DNA of 64,000 nucleotides from Leeuwenhoekiella polynyae (GCF_004104075.1 NZ_QOVK01000010.1:62001-126000), one strand, 5' to 3'; positions 1 through 8,307 are shown, counted from the first letter of the stretch. A program made the numbers and translations. Notes: a model not told the origin generated them from the letters alone.

Positions 1-2
1 AT

Positions 3-614
3 TCTATTCTAGATATAGGTACTGGCACAGGAGTTATTGCGCTGATGCTTGCACAACGCTGCAACGCTGAACTTGTTGACGCTTTAGAACTTGATGAGGA
101 TGCGTATGAGCAGGCCGTAGAAAATTTTGAGCAATCGCCCTGGGGTGACCGCCTGTTTTGCTATCACGCACATTTGTATGAGTTTGCCACAGAAATAGAA
201 GACACATACCACCTAATCGTATGTAATCCACCCTTTTTTGAAGGCTCTGTTACCTTACAAGAAGAGCAAACTAACTCAAAAGCTCGAGTGAATGCCCGTT
301 TTGAAGAATCGATGCCTTTTGACTTACTTGTTGCTTCGGTAAACCAACTTTTAAATCCTGAAGGAATTTTTTCAGTAATTATTCCGCGAATGCGTGAAGA
401 AGAATTTATAAAAATTGCTGCTCAAGCTAATTTATATCCCAGCCACATCACACACGTAAAAGGTAATCCTGAAGTTGTATCAAAGCGTTCTTTAATAGAA
501 TTCTCCCGCAAGCAAAATTCAATCAATAAAGACGAACTCATAATTGAAACAACAAGGCATCAGTACACCCAAGAATACATTGATCTTGTTGAAGATTTTT
601 ATATAAAAATGTAA
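3..614 (+). CDS. tRNA1(Val) (adenine-N6)-methyltransferase, 5'-truncated by window edge
   Basis: SAM-dependent methyltransferase of the TrmN6/YfiC type, which methylates A37 of tRNA-Val in enterobacteria. The frame is open from base 3 and starts inside the SAM-binding motif (LDIGTGTGV at visible residues 3-11), so about 35-40 N-terminal residues lie outside the window. The catalytic NPPFF motif, typical of N6-adenine methyltransferases, is at visible residues 75-79. The C-terminal part is complete and ends at a TAA. The fold and motif make an N6-adenine methyltransferase secure. The exact tRNA substrate is inferred from similarity to TrmN6. Confidence 0.85.
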   Translation, partial: SILDIGTGTGVIALMLAQRCNAELVDALELDEDAYEQAVENFEQSPWGDRLFCYHAHLYEFATEIEDTYHLIVCNPPFFEGSVTLQEEQTNSKARVNARFEESMPFDLLVASVNQLLNPEGIFSVIIPRMREEEFIKIAAQANLYPSHITHVKGNPEVVSKRSLIEFSRKQNSINKDELIIETTRHQYTQEYIDLVEDFYIKM

Positions 615-757
615 TCTGTTTTTAATTTCTTATTGAAAAATCAAAAGAATTGTTTCTGTTGCATTAGCAAAATGCTAAATTTAGATAGTTACGAGATACA
701 TTCATTAACGCATTAGTAATCGTAACGCGAAATGTTATCATTTTCAATAAGTACCTT

Positions 758-1936
758 ATGAAACCTGATCTTTTTGAAGCTCCAGATTATTACAACTTAG
801 ACGATCTTTTAACTGAAGAACACAAACTCGTGCGCACTGCTGCCCGGGATTGGGTAAAGCGTGACGTCTCTCCCATTATTGAAGAAGCCGCTCAAAAAGC
901 AGAATTTCCTAAAAAAATCATTAAAGGGCTTGCTGAAATTGGAGCCTTTGGCCCCTATATCCCTGAAGAATATGGCGGTGCCGGTTTAGATCAAATCAGT
1001 TATGGGTTGATTATGCAGGAGATTGAGCGCGGGGATAGCGGCGTGCGTTCTACAGCTTCAGTACAGTCTTCTCTGGTGATGTATCCTATTTACAAATTTG
1101 GTTCTGAGGCACAACGCAAAAAGTTTTTACCGAAACTAGCCAGTGGAGAGTTCATTGGATGTTTTGGTCTTACCGAGCCCGATCACGGTTCTAATCCCGG
1201 CGGGATGGTTACCAATTTTAAAAACAAAGGCGATCATTACTTACTTAACGGGGCAAAAATGTGGATTTCTAATGCACCCTTCGCAGATGTCGCTGTGGTA
1301 TGGGCAAAAGATGAAAGCGGTCGCATACACGGTTTACTAGTAGAACGGGGGATGGAAGGTTTTTCTACCCCCACAACCCATAACAAATGGTCATTAAGAG
1401 CTAGTGCCACTGGCGAGCTCATCTTTGACAATGTAAAAATTCCGAAAGAAAATCTGCTTCCTAATAAATCTGGGCTAGGCGCTCCGTTAATGTGCTTAGA
1501 TTCGGCTCGTTTTGGGATTGCCTGGGGTGCTATAGGCGCAGCGATGGACTGTTATGACACGGCTTTACGCTATGCAAAAGAAAGGCATCAGTTTGGAAAA
1601 CCCATCGGAGCATTTCAACTTCAGCAAAAAAAGCTTGCAGAGATGATCACCGAAATTACCAAAGCGCAACTTCTTGCTTGGCGTTTGGGATCGCTAAGAA
1701 ATGAAGACAAAGCAACCTCCTCACAAATATCTATGGCTAAGCGAAATAACGTTGAAATGGCATTAAAAATAGCTCGGGAATCTCGTCAAATTCTGGGAGG
1801 AATGGGCATCACCGGTGAGTACAGTATTATGCGCCATATGATGAATTTAGAGAGCGTTGTCACTTACGAAGGAACGCATGATATTCATTTACTCATAACT
1901 GGTATGGATATCACCGGATTAAATGCATTTAAATAA
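758..1936 (+). CDS. gcdH: Glutaryl-CoA dehydrogenase (acyl-CoA dehydrogenase family)
   Basis: FAD-dependent acyl-CoA dehydrogenase that oxidises and decarboxylates glutaryl-CoA to crotonyl-CoA, a late step of lysine and tryptophan breakdown. The length of 392 aa is usual. The catalytic glutamate lies in TYEGTHD (about E371). The arginine that distinguishes glutaryl-CoA dehydrogenases from other members, because it contacts the distal carboxylate, is present in SGVRSTASVQSS (R97). N-terminal, middle and C-terminal ACAD domains are all intact. It is a single gene with a 143-bp leader. A saccharopine reductase-like gene with an Lrp regulator lies 13 kb away and could feed the same pathway, but that link is inference. 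Confidence 0.88.
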   Translation: MKPDLFEAPDYYNLDDLLTEEHKLVRTAARDWVKRDVSPIIEEAAQKAEFPKKIIKGLAEIGAFGPYIPEEYGGAGLDQISYGLIMQEIERGDSGVRSTASVQSSLVMYPIYKFGSEAQRKKFLPKLASGEFIGCFGLTEPDHGSNPGGMVTNFKNKGDHYLLNGAKMWISNAPFADVAVVWAKDESGRIHGLLVERGMEGFSTPTTHNKWSLRASATGELIFDNVKIPKENLLPNKSGLGAPLMCLDSARFGIAWGAIGAAMDCYDTALRYAKERHQFGKPIGAFQLQQKKLAEMITEITKAQLLAWRLGSLRNEDKATSSQISMAKRNNVEMALKIARESRQILGGMGITGEYSIMRHMMNLESVVTYEGTHDIHLLITGMDITGLNAFK

Positions 1937-1991
1937 TAGTCTTAATAGCGAATATCAGGGTTAAAATAGCATATAGTCAAATTGAATTTTC

Positions 1992-1999
1992 TAATTTTG
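1992..1999 (+). promoter_or_regulatory. Putative flavobacterial -7 box (TAATTTTG)
   Basis: Matches the Bacteroidota primary sigma -7 consensus TAnnTTTG, 16 bases before the ATG of the DUF3050 gene. No convincing -33 TTTG is seen at the expected spacing. Confidence 0.4.
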
Positions 2000-2015
2000 C
2001 AGAAAATTATTTTGC

Positions 2016-2792
2016 ATGAGTAAGTACATCTATAAAGCTATCGCTCCGTACCAAGATGAGCTTTTAAATCACAGCCTATATAAAAATCTACGCACTCCGG
2101 CAGATTTACAATCATTCATGCAACATCATGTTTTTGCGGTATGGGATTTTATGTCTTTACTCAAAGCATTACAATTTGACCTCACTAAAGTTTCTACTCC
2201 TTGGTATCCTATAGGAAATCCTGAAATCAGATACCTGATTAATGAGATTGTTCTCGCAGAAGAAACAGATATCAATATAGAAGGTAAGCGCCAAAGCCAT
2301 TTTGAGATGTATCTGGACGCGATGAAAAAGTCTGATGCCTCTTTAGAGCAGATCAACACCTTTTTAAATCATATCACACACGGCACAGACATCTTTCTGG
2401 TTATTGCAGTAAGTGATATTCCTGAAAGTGTAAAAGAATTTTTACGATTTACTTTTGAGATTATTGCCGAAGGTAAACCACATAAAATAGCGGCAGCTTT
2501 CACTTTTGGCCGTGAAGATCTTATACCAGATATGTTTGGTAAAATCATCACTGAGATACAGAAGAATTTCCCCAAACAAGATTTAACACTTTTTAAATAT
2601 TACTTTGACCGTCACATTGAATTAGATGGCGACGAACACGGTCCAATGGCGCTACAAATGGTAGATGAACTTTGCGGTACAGACTCTCTTAAATGGGAGG
2701 AAGTAAAACATACTGCTATTGAAGCCTTAAAGCGACGCATTGTACTCTGGAGTGGTATCGAGCAAGAAATCAACGACAAGGTTTCAGCGTAA
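2016..2792 (+). CDS. DUF3050 domain protein (haem-oxygenase-like fold)
   Basis: A 258-aa cytosolic protein without signal peptide or membrane segment. It resembles the DUF3050 family, whose members are helical proteins with a haem-oxygenase-like fold and no settled function. The family-like N-terminal block FMQHHVFAVWDFMSLLKALQ (about residues 34-53) has conserved His and Trp, followed by an acidic stretch (EIVLAEETD) and a late HIELDGDEHGP segment (about 206-216) that could supply metal ligands. It stands alone between two unrelated genes. The family call is fairly firm; any metal-dependent oxidase role is inference. Confidence 0.75.
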   Translation: MSKYIYKAIAPYQDELLNHSLYKNLRTPADLQSFMQHHVFAVWDFMSLLKALQFDLTKVSTPWYPIGNPEIRYLINEIVLAEETDINIEGKRQSHFEMYLDAMKKSDASLEQINTFLNHITHGTDIFLVIAVSDIPESVKEFLRFTFEIIAEGKPHKIAAAFTFGREDLIPDMFGKIITEIQKNFPKQDLTLFKYYFDRHIELDGDEHGPMALQMVDELCGTDSLKWEEVKHTAIEALKRRIVLWSGIEQEINDKVSA

Positions 2793-2877
2793 TTTTCTGA
2801 TTAATTTCAAGGCTGTTTAAGACACGAAGAACACTTACGCTTCTGGTGTTAGTTGTATCTTTAGCTTAAAAAGCTCT

Positions 2878-3774
2878 ATGTCGTTTATATCTCGTTTTGA
2901 TCGGGCGTTAAAAAACGCACCGGTAATTCCGTTTTCAGACTCTAGCAAGTTTATCTTGTTTAGCGATTGCCACAGAGGTGATAACAGCAGCGCAGACGAC
3001 TTTGCCAATAACCGTAACATCTACTATCACGCTTTAAAACATTACTACAAAAATGGGTTTACTTATTGTGAGCTGGGTGACGGTGATGAACTTTGGGAAA
3101 ATATAAACTTCACGACTATTTTTGAATCGCATCAAAATGTATATGGTTTGATGCAACTATTTTTTAATGAAAACAGATTGCACCTGTTGTGGGGAAACCA
3201 TGATATGATTTACAAGAATAAACTCCAAGTTGAGAAAAATCTGTTTAGTTTTTTTGACCGCAAAACAGGCACAGACAAACCCCTTTTTCCCGGGATAACA
3301 GTAAACGAAGCTCTTATATTAAAGCATACTGAAACCGGACAGAAATTGTTTCTCTGTCACGGGCATCAGGCAGATTGGATGAATTATATCGCTTGGCGTT
3401 TTAATCGTTTTATGGTACGCGTATTATGGCGACCACTACAGGGAGTAGGTATTTTAGATCCTACCAGTCCCGCAAAAAACTATCATGAACTTATTAAGGT
3501 AGAGCGGCGTACCAAAAAATGGATCACGCAGCGAGACAATCAATTTACAGTTACCGGGCATACGCATCGCCCCAGATTTCCAGAACCGGGAGATATTGCC
3601 TATTTTAATGACGGAAGCTGTGTGCATCCACGTAGCATAACCGGTTTAGAAATCGAAAATGGAGCAATCTCGCTCATCAAATGGCAGATTGCCACTAACG
3701 ATGAGGGCGTTCTTAAAATCGTGAGGATTTTATTAGAAGGGCCTCAAAAACTCAGCGATTATCAAACCGAATAA
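2878..3774 (+). CDS. Calcineurin-like metallophosphoesterase
   Basis: A 298-aa soluble phosphoesterase with the complete metal-ligand series of the calcineurin-like superfamily: D30/H32 in FSDCHRGD, GDGDELWEN near 68, GNHD near 107, HGH near 160 and GHTHRP near 227. No signal peptide is present, so it should act in the cytosol on a phosphoester. The substrate cannot be read from sequence; a UDP-diacylglucosamine hydrolase (LpxH-like) role is possible but the C-terminal half is not typical. The SGNH gene starts 9 bases downstream on the same strand, so the three genes from here to 5313 are probably cotranscribed. Confidence 0.82.
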   Translation: MSFISRFDRALKNAPVIPFSDSSKFILFSDCHRGDNSSADDFANNRNIYYHALKHYYKNGFTYCELGDGDELWENINFTTIFESHQNVYGLMQLFFNENRLHLLWGNHDMIYKNKLQVEKNLFSFFDRKTGTDKPLFPGITVNEALILKHTETGQKLFLCHGHQADWMNYIAWRFNRFMVRVLWRPLQGVGILDPTSPAKNYHELIKVERRTKKWITQRDNQFTVTGHTHRPRFPEPGDIAYFNDGSCVHPRSITGLEIENGAISLIKWQIATNDEGVLKIVRILLEGPQKLSDYQTE

Positions 3775-3783
3775 AAAGCTAAA

Positions 3784-4509
3784 ATGAAAAATTACACGCT
3801 ATACATATTAAATGCAGTTACTATTCTCATTCTACTAGGATGTGGCGTCACTGAAGAAACTACCAGTACAACAGAAGAGCTTCCTATAGCGGAAGAAAAT
3901 TCAGATTACAGCTATCTGGCTTTGGGTGACAGTTATACCATAGGGGAAAGCGTTTGCAATACCTGTAGATTTCCTATTCAATTAGAAAATGCCTTAGAGC
4001 AATTAACTAATAAAAGTGTGCATACAGATATTATCGCCACAACAGGATGGCGCACAGATAACCTGATCGCGGCCATTGAAGATCAGAATCCTGATAAGAC
4101 TTATGACTTTGTCACCTTACTTATCGGGGTCAATAACCAATTTCAGGGAACACCTTTTAGTGTCTATGAGAATGAATTTTCGCAACTTTTAACAACTGCA
4201 ATAAATCTTGCGCAGGGTGAAAAAGAACGTGTTGTAATTATTTCTACACCAGATTATGCGTTTACCCCTTTTGGTCAGACCACTTCAAATCCGCAGCAGA
4301 TTTCTGATGAATTGGATAAATACAATGCCTATGCAAAAGAAATTGCAGAAAAGCGCAACGTAAAATTTTTAAATATCACAGACATAACCCGCAGGGGAAT
4401 AGCTGAGCCTAACCTCGTAGCTTCAGATGGCTTGCATCCTTCTGAAGATGCTTATGCAGAATTTGTAGATAGACTGCTTCCTATCGTCAACACCATCATT
4501 AAAGATTAA
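3784..4509 (+). CDS. SGNH/GDSL hydrolase lipoprotein (first of a tandem pair)
   Basis: A 241-aa exported esterase or lipase of the SGNH fold. The signal peptide ends in a lipobox (LLGC, C20), so it is probably lipid-anchored in the envelope. Block I with the catalytic serine is LALGDSYT (S50), block III is LIGVNNQ, and the catalytic Asp-His pair lies in SDGLHPS near residue 217. A CNTC pair follows the serine by nine residues and is kept in the neighbouring paralogue (CYTC), so a disulphide beside the active site is likely. Such enzymes hydrolyse acyl esters of lipids or sugars; the substrate is unknown. Confidence 0.85.
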   Translation: MKNYTLYILNAVTILILLGCGVTEETTSTTEELPIAEENSDYSYLALGDSYTIGESVCNTCRFPIQLENALEQLTNKSVHTDIIATTGWRTDNLIAAIEDQNPDKTYDFVTLLIGVNNQFQGTPFSVYENEFSQLLTTAINLAQGEKERVVIISTPDYAFTPFGQTTSNPQQISDELDKYNAYAKEIAEKRNVKFLNITDITRRGIAEPNLVASDGLHPSEDAYAEFVDRLLPIVNTIIKD

Positions 4510-4518
4510 AGCGAGACT

Positions 4519-5313
4519 ATGCCGGATAAATTTGTTGTTTATATTCTTGCTTTAGGCTTTCTTCTATCAGGGAACATTTTGGCCCAAAATCAAGAAAAAA
4601 GTAAACTACCTCTGGGCAAATCCATAATGCATTACTTTGAAGCAAATTTTCAATTTCGCGACAAGACCCAGAGTATTAAACCCTTTAGCGCTCCCAATAA
4701 AATTGCTTATCTGGCATTAGGAGATAGTTATACTGCCGGAACTAGTATTTGCTATACATGTGCTTTTCCGGTACAACTTGCTTATCTTTTAAATGAAAAC
4801 AAGTCTCGTGATGTACAAATTACCCGCTACGCTGAAGCCGGCTGGCGTACCGATGATTTGATCAATACATTAAAACTGAAAAATATTTCTTCAGATTTTG
4901 ATTTTACAACCTTACTCATAGGAAGTAATAATTTGTACCAGCGTAAAGCATTCAGTCAATTTAAAACCGAATTTTTACAACTTCTGGAATTTGCCATTAA
5001 TCACACTAAAAATAAAGCTGAAGGTGTATTTGTAATCTCGATACCAGATTATGCGTATACTCCATTTGGTCAAAAAGAAAACAATACCAAACGGATATCA
5101 AAGAAAGTAAACGCCTATAATTCTTTTATTGAGGAAGTAGCAAAACAGCGCGGAGTCAATTTTTTAGATATTACGGCTATAACAAAACGTGGACTTTCAG
5201 AACCTACTCTTATTGCCAAAGATGGTTTACATCTTTCTAAAAAAGCAAATACAGAGATTGTAAACAGGATTAAACCTTTTATTGAAAACGTATTGAAAGT
5301 AAAAGAGCCTTAA
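4519..5313 (+). CDS. SGNH/GDSL hydrolase, second tandem copy with repeat-derived insertion
   Basis: Paralogue of the gene 9 bases upstream, 264 aa. It has an N-terminal signal peptide ending near ILAQ, probably giving a secreted or periplasmic protein without lipobox. The catalytic serine is S70 in LALGDSYT, LIGSNN is block III, and DGLHLS carries the Asp-His pair. Compared with its neighbour it has roughly 20 extra residues before the GDS block. Residues 42-61 are encoded by a copy of a dispersed repeat that is otherwise intergenic in this window (compare 39270-39327). The reading frame is intact. The stop codon lies within the left arm of the terminator hairpin. Confidence 0.85.
   Translation: MPDKFVVYILALGFLLSGNILAQNQEKSKLPLGKSIMHYFEANFQFRDKTQSIKPFSAPNKIAYLALGDSYTAGTSICYTCAFPVQLAYLLNENKSRDVQITRYAEAGWRTDDLINTLKLKNISSDFDFTTLLIGSNNLYQRKAFSQFKTEFLQLLEFAINHTKNKAEGVFVISIPDYAYTPFGQKENNTKRISKKVNAYNSFIEEVAKQRGVNFLDITAITKRGLSEPTLIAKDGLHLSKKANTEIVNRIKPFIENVLKVKEP
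4642..4701 (+). repeat. Dispersed palindromic repeat (A subtype) inside a coding sequence
   Basis: This stretch matches the intergenic copy at 39269-39327 at about 51 of 59 positions by hand count. It opens with the identical CAAATTTTCAATTTCGCG and closes with CCAATAAA. It is read in frame as residues 42-61 of the second SGNH hydrolase, just before the catalytic block, and has no counterpart in the first. Confidence 0.8.
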
Positions 5314-5338
5314 AAACATATGCTTTTAAGGCTCTTTT
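5301..5338. terminator. Bidirectional hairpin terminator
   Basis: A 15-bp perfect stem (AAAAGAGCCTTAAAA and its complement) with an 8-base loop and A/T tracts on both sides lies between the convergent SGNH hydrolase and ferredoxin genes. The left arm contains the stop codon of the hydrolase. Confidence 0.9.
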
Positions 5339-5354
5339 ATATAGTTTAGTGTTC

Positions 5355-5675
5355 CTAACTCTCAGGAGCTAACTTCACTTCAAGTCCGTTAAGATCTGGC
5401 GTGATGGGTATCTGACATCCCAAACGACTGTTTTCTTCCACATTAAAAGCTTCAGAAAGCATCGCTTCTTCATCGTAGCCCATCTCATTCAGTTTATGAT
5501 CAGAAACCACATAACACTGGCAAGAAGCACACATAGCCATACCGCCACAGGTACCTTCTACGGGTAGTTCATACATCTTACAAACTTCCATCAGGTTTAA
5601 ATTCATATCAGTTGGCGCCTCAAGTGCGTGAGCCACTCCGTCCCGGTCGATCACGGTTATAGTTACATCTTGCAT
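5355..5675 (-). CDS. Adrenodoxin-type [2Fe-2S] ferredoxin
   Basis: A 106-aa electron carrier. The cluster ligands follow the adrenodoxin/ISC-type spacing C-X5-C-X2-C...C: C43, C49 and C52 in GTCGGMAMCASC and C87 in RLGCQI. An additional C54 is present. The pattern differs from plant-type ferredoxins (C-X4-C). It may donate electrons for Fe-S assembly or to a monooxygenase; the Fe-S factors NifU-like and Mrp are about 1.2 kb upstream on the same strand but separated by an unrelated gene. It has its own leader and shares a terminator with the convergent hydrolase. Confidence 0.9.
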   Translation of the reverse strand: MQDVTITVIDRDGVAHALEAPTDMNLNLMEVCKMYELPVEGTCGGMAMCASCQCYVVSDHKLNEMGYDEEAMLSEAFNVEENSRLGCQIPITPDLNGLEVKLAPES

Positions 5676-5759
5676 AATAGCTAGTATTAGAGCCCGCTAA
5701 ATTAAGAAAAATCCTTTTTTTAACAACTTAAAAAACCTAGTAAAATAGTAGGGTTAAAG

Positions 5760-6671
5760 CTAAACGTCACAGATTTTAATAGCCTCATCTAAAGCCGCAA
5801 TTTTATCTTCATAAGTAGGTATGAATTCTTGTGCTACAAAGCCCTCATAACCAGTTGCCAGAATAGCTTTCATAATCGCCGGATAGTTGAGCTCCTGAAC
5901 CTCTGTAATCTCATGCCTACCGGGAACACCACCTGTATGGTAATGCGCAATATATTGATGATAATCGCTTATGTTGCGAATCACATCACCTTCCATAATT
6001 TGCATATGATAAATATCGTATAGCAACTTAAAATTTTCAGAACCCAGACGCTCACACAATTTCACACCCCACGGAGTAGTATCACATTGATAGTCGTTAT
6101 GATCTATTTTACTGTTGAGCAGTTCCATAATGAGCACCACATTTTTTTCTTCGGCATATTTTGCAAGAGGCGCAAGACCTTCTGTACAATTTACAAGACC
6201 TTCTTCTTCAGTCAGATCCCTTTGATTACCAGAAAATACAATAACATTCTTTATACCTTGAGCACTGGCTTTATCTATAAGACCTTTATATTTTTCTTGT
6301 AAATCTTTATGATTTGCAGGATCATTAAAACCATCTGTAATGCTTGCAAAAGTATCTGTCGCTACCGCACATTTGAGTCCGTATTTTTCTACAGTTTCCC
6401 ACTCTTCAGGTGTTAGAAGATCTATTCCTTTCAGCCCTAAATCTGCTGCGCTTTTTGCAAAATCATCTAGCGAAATACTGTTATAGCACCAGTAACACGC
6501 AGAATGGTTTATGTTTCCCTTTAAAGGTTGCTCGGTTTCGGTTATCGGTGTTTCTTCGGTGGTATTATCAGATTCTGTTTTACAGCTTATTGCCGAAAAA
6601 CCCAACCCAATACCTGAAGTAGTTAAAGCAATATTGCGAATTGCAGACCTTCGACCTTTAGAATGACTCAT
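5760..6671 (-). CDS. Exported TIM-barrel protein, xylose isomerase-like / hydroxypyruvate isomerase-like
   Basis: A 303-aa protein of the AP endonuclease 2 / sugar isomerase TIM-barrel superfamily. The ATG at 6671 is preferred over one at 6707, because it puts the twin-arginine signal SKGRRSAIRNIAL at the very N-terminus. The signal ends near a Cys (FSAISC), so the mature protein could be lipidated after Tat export. Barrel ligands can be seen in IMELLNSKIDH, LLYDIYHMQIMEGD, HYHTGGVPGRHEI and GFVAQEF, matching hydroxypyruvate isomerase-like proteins (Glu, Asp, His, Glu). Periplasmic sugar-acid or keto-sugar isomerisation is inferred; the substrate is unknown. Confidence 0.8.
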   Translation of the reverse strand: MSHSKGRRSAIRNIALTTSGIGLGFSAISCKTESDNTTEETPITETEQPLKGNINHSACYWCYNSISLDDFAKSAADLGLKGIDLLTPEEWETVEKYGLKCAVATDTFASITDGFNDPANHKDLQEKYKGLIDKASAQGIKNVIVFSGNQRDLTEEEGLVNCTEGLAPLAKYAEEKNVVLIMELLNSKIDHNDYQCDTTPWGVKLCERLGSENFKLLYDIYHMQIMEGDVIRNISDYHQYIAHYHTGGVPGRHEITEVQELNYPAIMKAILATGYEGFVAQEFIPTYEDKIAALDEAIKICDV

Positions 6672-6746
6672 AATAGTATGTATAGAAAATTTGTTAAATA
6701 TAAGCATTAACTGTAACTTTTACATTTAAAGCAATAAAATAAAAAA

Positions 6747-6776
6747 AAGCCGGTAAAGAATGTTCTCTACCGGCTT
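6747..6776 (-). terminator. Rho-independent terminator of the nifU-like/mrp unit
   Basis: A 9-bp stem (AAGCCGGTA / TACCGGCTT) is preceded on the plus strand by an A-run, which gives a U-tail on minus-strand RNA. It lies 115 bases beyond the stop of the NifU-like gene, with a dispersed repeat in between. Confidence 0.8.
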
Positions 6777-6780
6777 ATCT

Positions 6781-6877
6781 AGAAAACCACTTTGGGGCAA
6801 GCCCATGAAGTAGTTTTCTGAACAATACATTTTTAGAACGAGACAAGTCTCGGAGCATTTAAATCTCGATTATCGAG
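6781..6877. repeat. Dispersed palindromic repeat, B subtype, most complete intergenic copy
   Basis: Three nested palindromes in order: an outer arm pair at 6781-6792 and 6808-6819 around GGGCAAGCCC, then CGAGACAAGTCTCG (6839-6852), then CTCGATTATCGAG (6865-6877) followed by TAAA. Related copies occur at 15041, 24187, 39270, 51420 and 57764. It sits between the NifU-like stop codon and its terminator and would be transcribed. Confidence 0.8.
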
Positions 6878-6891
6878 TAAAATAAAACCTT

Positions 6892-7137
6892 TTAATTAGG
6901 CATCACATTGATTACATGTTCTATCTGTGGAGCATGTTTTTTAATAGTCATCTCAACACCACTCTTCAAAGTCATTTGGTTTACACTACAGCCCACGCAA
7001 GCACCTTCTAGTTGTACTTTTACAGTAGTACCATCTTCTATACTCAATAAGGCAATATCACCACCGTCGCTTTGTAAAAACGGGCGAATTTCTTCTAGCG
7101 CTGCTTCGACTTTACTTTTTAATTCTGTATCTGTCAT
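6892..7137 (-). CDS. NifU-like Fe-S scaffold/carrier (NifU C-terminal domain)
   Basis: An 81-aa protein consisting only of the NifU C-terminal domain, which binds a transient [4Fe-4S] cluster through a CXXC pair, here C47 and C50 in EGACVGCSVNQMTLKSGVE. It begins 3 bases after the mrp stop, so the two are one operon. NifU/NfuA-type carriers and Mrp/ApbC ATPases both deliver Fe-S clusters to target proteins, and the pairing is common in Bacteroidota. The cytosolic location follows from the absence of any signal. Confidence 0.92.
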   Translation of the reverse strand: MTDTELKSKVEAALEEIRPFLQSDGGDIALLSIEDGTTVKVQLEGACVGCSVNQMTLKSGVEMTIKKHAPQIEHVINVMPN

Positions 7138-7140
7138 AAC

Positions 7141-8277
7141 TTATTTTTTAACAGCGGCACAACCTGCCATTGTAGTAATTTTTACAGCTTCTGTAGGAGG
7201 TAAACTATCGTTACGCTTCACTAACTCTTCAACACTATTGCGCGTCATGGTTTCAAAAGCTTCTGCTAATATAGTATCTTTTTGTAAAGCAGCAGGGTGA
7301 CCCACATCTCCACCTTCGCGAATGCTTTGCACTAATGGAATCTGGGCTAGTAAACGCACATCTAGATCTGCAGCTAAGTTACTAGCACCTTCTTTACCAA
7401 AAATATAATATTTATTCTCTGGTAATTCTTCTGGAGTAAACCACGCCATATTCTCTACAATACCCAATACTGGTACATTAATACTGTCTTGCTGAAACAT
7501 CGCCACACCTTTTTTAGCATCTGCTAAAGCAACGTTTTGCGGGGTGCTCACGACAACTGCCCCTGTTAATGGCATCGCCTGCACAATACTCAAGTGAATA
7601 TCTCCTGTTCCCGGAGGCAGGTCAACCAAAAGAAAATCTAATTCTCCCCAGGCCGCATCAAAAATCATCTGATTCAAGGCTTTAGAAGCCATAGGCCCAC
7701 GCCATACAACTGCCTGATCTGGTTTTGTAAAAAACCCAATAGACAAAATCTTAACCCCATAGCTTTCTACAGGTTTCATCTTTTGTTTGCCATCAACTTT
7801 TACTGAAAGCGGTTTCTCGTCTTGCACATCAAACATAATGGGAATAGACGGCCCATAAATATCGGCATCAAGAATACCCACTTTAAAACCCATCTTTTGC
7901 AGGCTCACCGCAAGATTGGCTGTTATTGTAGATTTACCTACGCCTCCTTTACCGGAAGCCACTGCAATAATATTTTGAATTCCCGGAATGGGCTTTCCTT
8001 TAATTTCGTTTTTAGGCGCTTTCTCGGGAGCATCAACCCTAACATTTACCTTAACCTGAGCTTTCATATGAACTTCAGCGTGAATAGCCTTCATAATCTC
8101 AACTTCAGCTTTTTTCTTGGCTTGTAAACTGGGATTTTTAATTGTGATATCTACGATTACTTCATCTCCAAAAGTCATCACATTTGTAACAGCTCCACTG
8201 GTTACCATATCTTCACCTTCTCCGGGTACACTTATGGTTTTTAGCGCGTTAAATATTGCTTGTTTCTCTAACTTCAC
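7141..8277 (-). CDS. Mrp/ApbC-family Fe-S cluster carrier ATPase
   Basis: A 378-aa P-loop ATPase with an N-terminal MIP18/DUF59 domain (about residues 5-80) and a deviant Walker A, GKGGVGKST, at 109-117. The ParA/MinD-type core continues with DADIYGPSIP and DLPPGTGD. Members bind and transfer Fe-S clusters. Start is GTG at 8277; the sequence from there matches the usual N-terminus and no ATG is nearby. A TATATTTG box lies 31 bases upstream. The NifU-like gene follows after 3 bases. The C-terminus ends with GCAAVKK instead of the CXXC found in many homologues, leaving one Cys there. Confidence 0.92.
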   Translation of the reverse strand: MKLEKQAIFNALKTISVPGEGEDMVTSGAVTNVMTFGDEVIVDITIKNPSLQAKKKAEVEIMKAIHAEVHMKAQVKVNVRVDAPEKAPKNEIKGKPIPGIQNIIAVASGKGGVGKSTITANLAVSLQKMGFKVGILDADIYGPSIPIMFDVQDEKPLSVKVDGKQKMKPVESYGVKILSIGFFTKPDQAVVWRGPMASKALNQMIFDAAWGELDFLLVDLPPGTGDIHLSIVQAMPLTGAVVVSTPQNVALADAKKGVAMFQQDSINVPVLGIVENMAWFTPEELPENKYYIFGKEGASNLAADLDVRLLAQIPLVQSIREGGDVGHPAALQKDTILAEAFETMTRNSVEELVKRNDSLPPTEAVKITTMAGCAAVKK

Positions 8278-8307
8278 GTTGTCTTACTTGGATTGATTCT
8301 AAAGGTG

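Noticed and set aside
6839-6877. Palindromes after the NifU-like gene as a classical terminator
   Set aside because: No T-run follows and a real terminator lies further on at 6747-6776; the same palindromes occur elsewhere as a repeat family, including before gene starts.
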